From: PRS1 sp965250265
GTDB taxonomy: Bacteria; Bacteroidota; Bacteroidia; Flavobacteriales; Flavobacteriaceae
Assembly: GCA_965250265.1 (NCBI GenBank)
Contig: CBDFNO010000014.1
Location: 310,001 to 374,000, forward strand
Direction of reading: 5' to 3'
DNA: 64,000 nucleotides
Position numbers and translations under genes: made by a program. A model generated the notes under the pieces. That model did no database searches and was not told the origin of the DNA. It worked only from the letters and a program-made list of their open reading frames with translations. Each line of letters opens with the position of its first letter. Position 1 is the stretch's first letter. Positions 59,517-64,000 of the stretch are shown here, in pieces.

Positions 59517-60209
59517 ATGAAGCGCATAATCATTATTATTATGAGTGTTTTATGTTACAATTTTAGCTCCTCTCAAATTTATGAAGTGGGAGTGTTTATT
59601 GGTGGTAGCAATTTTATTGGAGATGTTGGCGCTACTAACTATATTTCACCTAACCAGCCAGCTGGTGGAGCTATTTTAAAATGGAATAGGAGCCCTAGAC
59701 ATTCTTTTAGAGTAACTGTTACTTATGCAAAATTAGAAGGCATTGATGTAAAATCTGATGACCCAAGAAGAAAACAAAGAGGATATTCTTTTGAAACTAA
59801 TTTATTAGAAATTTCTGCTGGTATGGAATTTACCTTCTTAGATTTTGATTTACATACCGAAGGAAAAAAAATGACTCCTTATATATATTCCGGAATTAGT
59901 GCAGCAAATCATGATAACTTTTATTTTAACAATGGGACCTTGACTGATGAAGGGACTAAAAGTTGGGCTTATGGTATACCAATGGTTTTAGGAGTTAAAA
60001 CCAAATTGACCAGTAATTTCATTCTTGCATTAGAAATCGGTGCTAGATATACATTTTCTGACGAAATAGATGGTAGTATCCCAGATAAACCGTCATTAAA
60101 ATCCAGTTTCAGTTTCGGAAACATAAACAATAATGACTGGTATACATTTTCTGGAATTACACTAACCTATACCTTTGGTCAAAACCCCTGTTATTGCGGT
60201 TACGAATAA
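59517..60209 (+). CDS. porG: PorG-like outer-membrane beta-barrel protein (DUF6089)
   Basis: The 230-residue protein has a signal peptide (MKRIIIIIMSVLCYNFSSSQ) and an outer-membrane beta-barrel pattern (YEVGVFIGGSNFIGDVG, SPRHSFRVTVTYAKLEG, TPYIYSGISAAN, LTYTFGQNPCYCG). It matches the DUF6089 family that includes PorG, linked in Bacteroidota to the type IX secretion system. Its location just upstream of uppS and bamA is the usual one for porG. Identification rests on fold, family wording and context. Confidence 0.78.
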   Translation: MKRIIIIIMSVLCYNFSSSQIYEVGVFIGGSNFIGDVGATNYISPNQPAGGAILKWNRSPRHSFRVTVTYAKLEGIDVKSDDPRRKQRGYSFETNLLEISAGMEFTFLDFDLHTEGKKMTPYIYSGISAANHDNFYFNNGTLTDEGTKSWAYGIPMVLGVKTKLTSNFILALEIGARYTFSDEIDGSIPDKPSLKSSFSFGNINNNDWYTFSGITLTYTFGQNPCYCGYE

Positions 60210-60949
60210 TGAATTTAAGTAATAAAATAGATACAAACCGAATACCAAACCATATTGCCATTATCATGGATGGTAATGGTCGTTGGGCAAAACAAAAAGG
60301 TAAACTACGAATATTTGGACATGAAAATGGTGCTAAGGCTGTAAAGCAAGTTGTAGAAGGTTGCTCAGAGCTTGGTGTTAAAAATTTAACACTTTATGCG
60401 TTTTCTACAGAAAATTGGAATAGACCAAAATTAGAAGTTCAAACCTTAATGAAACTTTTAATTTCATCATTAAAAAAAGAAATAAAAACACTACACGATA
60501 ACAACATTAAACTTAATGCCATAGGTAACCTCAAGGCCTTGCCAACAAAGGTATTTAGTGAATTAAATGACGTTATTGAGATCACAAAAAATAACACTAA
60601 AAGAACTTTAACATTAGCATTAAGTTATGGTTCAAGAGAAGAGCTTACAAACGCAGTAAAACAAATTAGCATTAAAGTTAAAAATAATATAATTTCGTCA
60701 GAAAAAATTGATGAATCCGTAATAAATGAGCATCTTTACACCCGAAATTTGCCAGACGTAGATTTATTAATAAGAACTGGTGGTGAACAACGAGTTAGTA
60801 ATTTTCTGTTATGGCAAATAGCTTATACAGAATTATATTTTACTAATGTATTTTGGCCCGATTTTACAAAAGAACATTTGCTCGAGGCCATTATAAATTA
60901 TCAAAATAGAGAAAGACGATTTGGAAAAACAAGTGAACAACTTAGTTAA
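60209..60949 (+). CDS. uppS: Isoprenyl transferase (undecaprenyl diphosphate synthase)
   Basis: The 246-residue protein starts MNLSNKIDTNRIPNHIAIIM. cis-prenyltransferase motifs: IAIIMDGNGRWAKQKGKLR (FPP and Mg site), GHENGAKAVKQVVEG, LTLYAFSTENWNRPKLEV, and PDVDLLIRTGGEQRVSNFLLWQIAYTELYF. It makes the C55 lipid carrier for cell-wall synthesis. The start overlaps the porG stop by one base; the longer upstream frame is rejected. Confidence 0.95.
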   Translation: MNLSNKIDTNRIPNHIAIIMDGNGRWAKQKGKLRIFGHENGAKAVKQVVEGCSELGVKNLTLYAFSTENWNRPKLEVQTLMKLLISSLKKEIKTLHDNNIKLNAIGNLKALPTKVFSELNDVIEITKNNTKRTLTLALSYGSREELTNAVKQISIKVKNNIISSEKIDESVINEHLYTRNLPDVDLLIRTGGEQRVSNFLLWQIAYTELYFTNVFWPDFTKEHLLEAIINYQNRERRFGKTSEQLS

Positions 60950-63521
60950 TACTAAACTATTGAGAACATACATTACACGATTTTTATTTATAGTACTATT
61001 CATAAATAGTTTTAGCATCTCTGCCCAAAGCAATGAGCTAGCAAACGCAAAAAAATATACAATAGCAGATGTTACAGTTTCAGGAACTACTAACTTTAAC
61101 TCTACAACTGTAATTTCTTTTTCTGGCTTGCGTAAAGATCAAGAAGTATCAATTCCTGGAGAAAAAATCAGTAACGCAATTAAAAAACTGTGGAGATCAA
61201 ACTTATTTAGTAGTATTAACATCTATATCACTAAAGTTGAAGGTACTAATGTTTATTTGGAAATTGAGCTTATAGATCTTCCTGAACTTAAAAATGTTAA
61301 AATTGAAGGTGTTAAAAAATCTAAACTAGAAGAAATTAAAAAAGAAAATAAACTGCAATCTGGAGCTAAAGTAACCGAAAATCTCATTACAACAACAATA
61401 AATTATTTAGAAAACAAATACAAAAAACAGGGCTTTCTAAATGCCAATGTAACTATTAATACTACTGAAGTCTCTGATTCTATTCAAAAAAAGAGAGTTG
61501 ATATGTTGGTTAATATAAATAAAGGTAATAAGATTAAAGTAAAGGATATTGTTTTTAATGGTGCCGAAAAGCTTAAAAGCAAAAAGCTTCGAAAAGTCAT
61601 GAAAAACACAAAAAAGAAGAATCCTATACGTGTACTTAAGCGTTCAAAATATATTGAAGCCGATTATAAAGAAGATTTAGTTAGTGTAATAGATAAGTAT
61701 AAAGAAAATGGGTATAGAGATGCTCGAATAATTTCTGATTCTATTATTAAAAATGATGACAATACTGTTTCGTTAAATATTACACTTGAAGAAGGCGAAA
61801 AATATACTTTTGGTAAAATCAATTTTTTAGGGAACACTATTTATACAGATCAACAGCTCAACCAGATTTTAAGAATAAAAGAAGGTGATACATATAATGG
61901 GGTTGAGCTCGACAAACGTATAGAAGACAGTTCAGATCCCGATGCTCATGACATTGCAAACCAATATCAAAACAATGGTTATTTATTTTCTTCAATTACT
62001 CCAATAGAGGTAAGTGCCGAAGGAAATGTCATAGATATGGAAATTAGAATTACTGAAGGTAAACCAGCCTATTTTAATCATATATCAGTAACAGGAAACG
62101 ATAAAACAAACGATCATGTTATCTATAGAGAGTTAAGGGTTCGTCCTGGTCAATTATACAGCAAAAGAGATGTCGTTCGTACAATTAGAGAATTAGGTCA
62201 ATTAGGCTTTTTTGATGCACAACAAATTGAACCTCATTTCATTAACCCTAGCCCAACGGATGGTACTCTAGATATGGAATTTTCTGTTGTAGAAAGAGGC
62301 TCAAGTCAAATAGAATTACAAGGTGGCTATGGTGGTGGCGGCTTTATTGGTACATTAGGCTTGTCTTTTAATAACTTTTCTATTAAAGACATATTTAAAA
62401 AAGAGGCTTATAAACCTATTCCTATGGGAGATGGTCAAAAATTATCTTTGCGTTTACAAGCAAGTCGATTTTTTCAAACCTATAGCTTTTCATTTTCTGA
62501 ACCTTGGTTAGGCGGTAAAAAACCTGTACAGTTTTCCACATCTTTATCACATACCAAACAGTTTTTATACGATCCTGTAACGAGAAATGCCGATAAAAGT
62601 AGACGCTTTAATATTACAGGTGTTTCTGTAGGGTTAGCAAAACGTTTAACTGTCCCTGACAATTATTTTACCTTATCACAAGCAGTAAGTTTTCAGCTTT
62701 ACGACTTAAAAAATTACAATACAGGCTTATTTACTTTTGGAGATGGTTCTTCTAAGAATTTAGCCTATACTATTGGCTTAAGTAGAAATAACACATCATT
62801 TGACCCAATCTATCCAACTGGAGGGTCAAATTTTAGTGCTTCAGCAAAATTTTCCTTTCCTTATTCGGCTGTTAATGGTGTAGACTATAAAGCTCTTAAA
62901 GATGAAAGAGATGGTTTATTCGAAGATTTAGCTAACGACCCATCAGATACAGATGCTTCAGATAGAATTGCAGAAATTGATCAGGAACGATTTAAATGGT
63001 TAGAATTTTATAAAGTTAAATTTAGTGGAGAATGGTACACGAAAATTGTTGGTGATCTTGTTTTAAGACCAAAAATAGAGTTTGGTTTTTTAGGTGCATT
63101 TAATAGTGATAGAGGAATAATCCCTTTTGAACGTTTCTTTTTGGGAGGAGATGGTTTAGGTAGTTATAGTTTAGATGGCCGGGAGTCCATTCAATTACGT
63201 GGCTATCCTAACCAAAGTTTATCTTCACAAGATGGTGGAACTGTTTATAATAAGTTTTCGTTAGAATTAAGACACCCAATAACATTAGGAGCTCAAGCAA
63301 AAATTTATGGTCTATTATTTTTAGAAGGAGGAGCCTCTTTTGATAATTTTAAGGATTATAACCCATTTAACTTAAAACGATCGGCTGGATTAGGTATTCG
63401 ATTATTTATGCCAGCGTTTGGATTATTAGGAATAGATTTTGGACATGGTTTTGACCCATTACCTGGTCAAACAGTTAAACATGGCTGGGAAACACATTTT
63501 ATTATTGGGCAACAATTTTAA
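60933..63521 (+). CDS. bamA: Outer membrane assembly factor BamA
   Basis: This is an about 862-residue protein. It has a signal peptide (ITRFLFIVLFINSFSISAQS), five POTRA repeats (about 50-450, including GTTNFNSTTVISFSGLRKDQ), and a C-terminal Omp85 beta-barrel with GVSVGLAKRL, FFLGGDGLGSYSLDGRESIQLRGYPN, and LGIDFGHGFDPLPGQ. It inserts beta-barrel proteins in the outer membrane. The start is uncertain: GTG at 60933 is taken, TTG at 60921 or 60960 is possible. It overlaps uppS by about 17 nt. Confidence 0.92.
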   Translation: MNNLVNTKLLRTYITRFLFIVLFINSFSISAQSNELANAKKYTIADVTVSGTTNFNSTTVISFSGLRKDQEVSIPGEKISNAIKKLWRSNLFSSINIYITKVEGTNVYLEIELIDLPELKNVKIEGVKKSKLEEIKKENKLQSGAKVTENLITTTINYLENKYKKQGFLNANVTINTTEVSDSIQKKRVDMLVNINKGNKIKVKDIVFNGAEKLKSKKLRKVMKNTKKKNPIRVLKRSKYIEADYKEDLVSVIDKYKENGYRDARIISDSIIKNDDNTVSLNITLEEGEKYTFGKINFLGNTIYTDQQLNQILRIKEGDTYNGVELDKRIEDSSDPDAHDIANQYQNNGYLFSSITPIEVSAEGNVIDMEIRITEGKPAYFNHISVTGNDKTNDHVIYRELRVRPGQLYSKRDVVRTIRELGQLGFFDAQQIEPHFINPSPTDGTLDMEFSVVERGSSQIELQGGYGGGGFIGTLGLSFNNFSIKDIFKKEAYKPIPMGDGQKLSLRLQASRFFQTYSFSFSEPWLGGKKPVQFSTSLSHTKQFLYDPVTRNADKSRRFNITGVSVGLAKRLTVPDNYFTLSQAVSFQLYDLKNYNTGLFTFGDGSSKNLAYTIGLSRNNTSFDPIYPTGGSNFSASAKFSFPYSAVNGVDYKALKDERDGLFEDLANDPSDTDASDRIAEIDQERFKWLEFYKVKFSGEWYTKIVGDLVLRPKIEFGFLGAFNSDRGIIPFERFFLGGDGLGSYSLDGRESIQLRGYPNQSLSSQDGGTVYNKFSLELRHPITLGAQAKIYGLLFLEGGASFDNFKDYNPFNLKRSAGLGIRLFMPAFGLLGIDFGHGFDPLPGQTVKHGWETHFIIGQQF

Positions 63522-63666
63522 GTTTGGCACGATATTTTCTATGAATTCAATGACGATTTAATACAAGTGTTAAAATTTTTCAAATTATATTTCGTTAATT
63601 TGATGAATATTAACTCTACTGACGGAATCGTGAGTTTTATCCGTCATTTTAAGAATTTATAGACAC

Positions 63667-64000
63667 ATGAAATCGATAAATTTAAAATACATAAGGATGA
63701 AAGCTAAAGTTCTTTTTTTACTGACATTTACTTTCTTAATAAGTTTTACTTCATTTGGGCAGCGTGGTGTAAGAATTGGTTATATAGATACTGAATATAT
63801 TTTGCAAAACGTACCAGAATACCAAGATGCATCTGGACAACTTGATGCCAAGGTTCAAAAATGGAAAAGCGAAATAGAATTGCGTTTAAGTGAAATTAAT
63901 CAAAAAAAGAAACAATTAAATAGTGAAAGTGTATTACTTACAAAAGAATTAATCGAAGAACGTCAAGAAGAAATAAATATTGAAGAAAGCGAGATATTAG
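63667..64000 (+). CDS. OmpH/Skp-family periplasmic chaperone, N-terminal part
   Basis: At least 111 codons are visible before the right edge. The protein starts MKSINLKYIRMKAKVLFLLT with a signal peptide ending FTSFGQ, then RIGYIDTEYILQNVPEYQDA and a helical, coiled-coil-like region (KWKSEIELRLSEINQKKKQL). This is the OmpH/Skp pattern. The gene is incomplete; its end lies beyond 64000. An internal ATG at 63697 is an alternative start. It follows bamA in the usual order and would chaperone outer-membrane proteins in the periplasm. Confidence 0.85.
   Translation, partial: MKSINLKYIRMKAKVLFLLTFTFLISFTSFGQRGVRIGYIDTEYILQNVPEYQDASGQLDAKVQKWKSEIELRLSEINQKKKQLNSESVLLTKELIEERQEEINIEESEIL

Noticed and set aside
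1..64000. CRISPR array
   Set aside because: No regularly spaced direct repeats of CRISPR size and no Cas proteins were seen.
1..64000. Canonical type VI secretion genes for RHS delivery
   Set aside because: No tube, sheath, VgrG or ClpV-like genes are present in the window; the RHS proteins have Sec-type signal peptides instead.

Overview
The window is about 64 kb of AT-rich DNA from a member of the Bacteroidota, most likely a marine Flavobacteriaceae. Genus and species cannot be read from it. The grounds are TAnnTTTG-type -7 promoter elements, weak ribosome binding sites, and lineage-typical gene arrangements: porG-uppS-bamA-ompH, tig-clpP-clpX, a FolK/deoxynucleoside-kinase fusion, a GH3-family protein, and large secreted RHS proteins split over two genes.

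Layout. Positions 1 to about 41.1 kb are an accessory island. It begins inside one split RHS locus (RHS-B1 start and RHS-A1, 1-3955). Next to it is a response-regulator stump fused to a truncated P-loop ATPase pseudogene (4274-4912). Then come RHS tip/immunity cassettes alternating with small mobile-looking modules: XRE regulators, a P-loop ATPase, a winged-helix protein and a ParE-type toxin-antitoxin pair (5.0-14.1 kb). A replication/recombination module follows (14.4-20.2 kb) with three 10-bp iterons, a VirE-N/SF3-like primase-helicase, a small serine recombinase and two overlapping tyrosine recombinases. After it lie a three-gene operon of unknown function and a gene with an RxxxxH motif (20.3-22.5 kb). 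The second, complete split RHS locus with its immunity lipoprotein (22.7-30.8 kb) is divergent from an atypical response regulator and a compact type II secretion/type IV pilus-like operon: pseudopilin, prepilin peptidase, GspE, secretin, GspL-like, GspM-like (31.1-38.0 kb). The island ends with a MerR-type regulator, a 46-residue ORF and a large serine recombinase whose 3' end overlaps tRNA-Leu(UAA).

Positions 41.1-64 kb are mostly ordinary chromosome: tRNA-Leu, tRNA-Gly, mutS, an RNA methyltransferase, folK-dNK, a queuosine-precursor transporter, a GH3 protein, clpX, clpP, tig, pdxJ, nadK, porG, uppS, bamA and the start of an ompH-like gene. Two accessory-looking items sit here: a lipoprotein cassette flanked by inverted repeats (44.7-45.4 kb) and a secreted HExxH protein translationally coupled to a small lipoprotein (49.7-52.0 kb).

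How it fits together. The island reads as a polymorphic-toxin locus. A two-part RHS shell (A plus B) carries a variable C-terminal tip, and each tip gene is followed within a few bases by a small secreted or lipoprotein gene, presumably its immunity protein. Three tip/immunity cassettes share a conserved 5' boundary (the YYPFGLKHKGYN coding stretch) and a conserved 3' boundary (a terminator hairpin plus a short motif), so tips could be swapped by homologous recombination. The 4.4-kb RHS-A/B/regulator repeat at both ends of the 4.4-31 kb interval gives a substrate for larger rearrangement. The secretion-like operon beside RHS-A2 is a plausible but unproven partner for RHS export or surface assembly.
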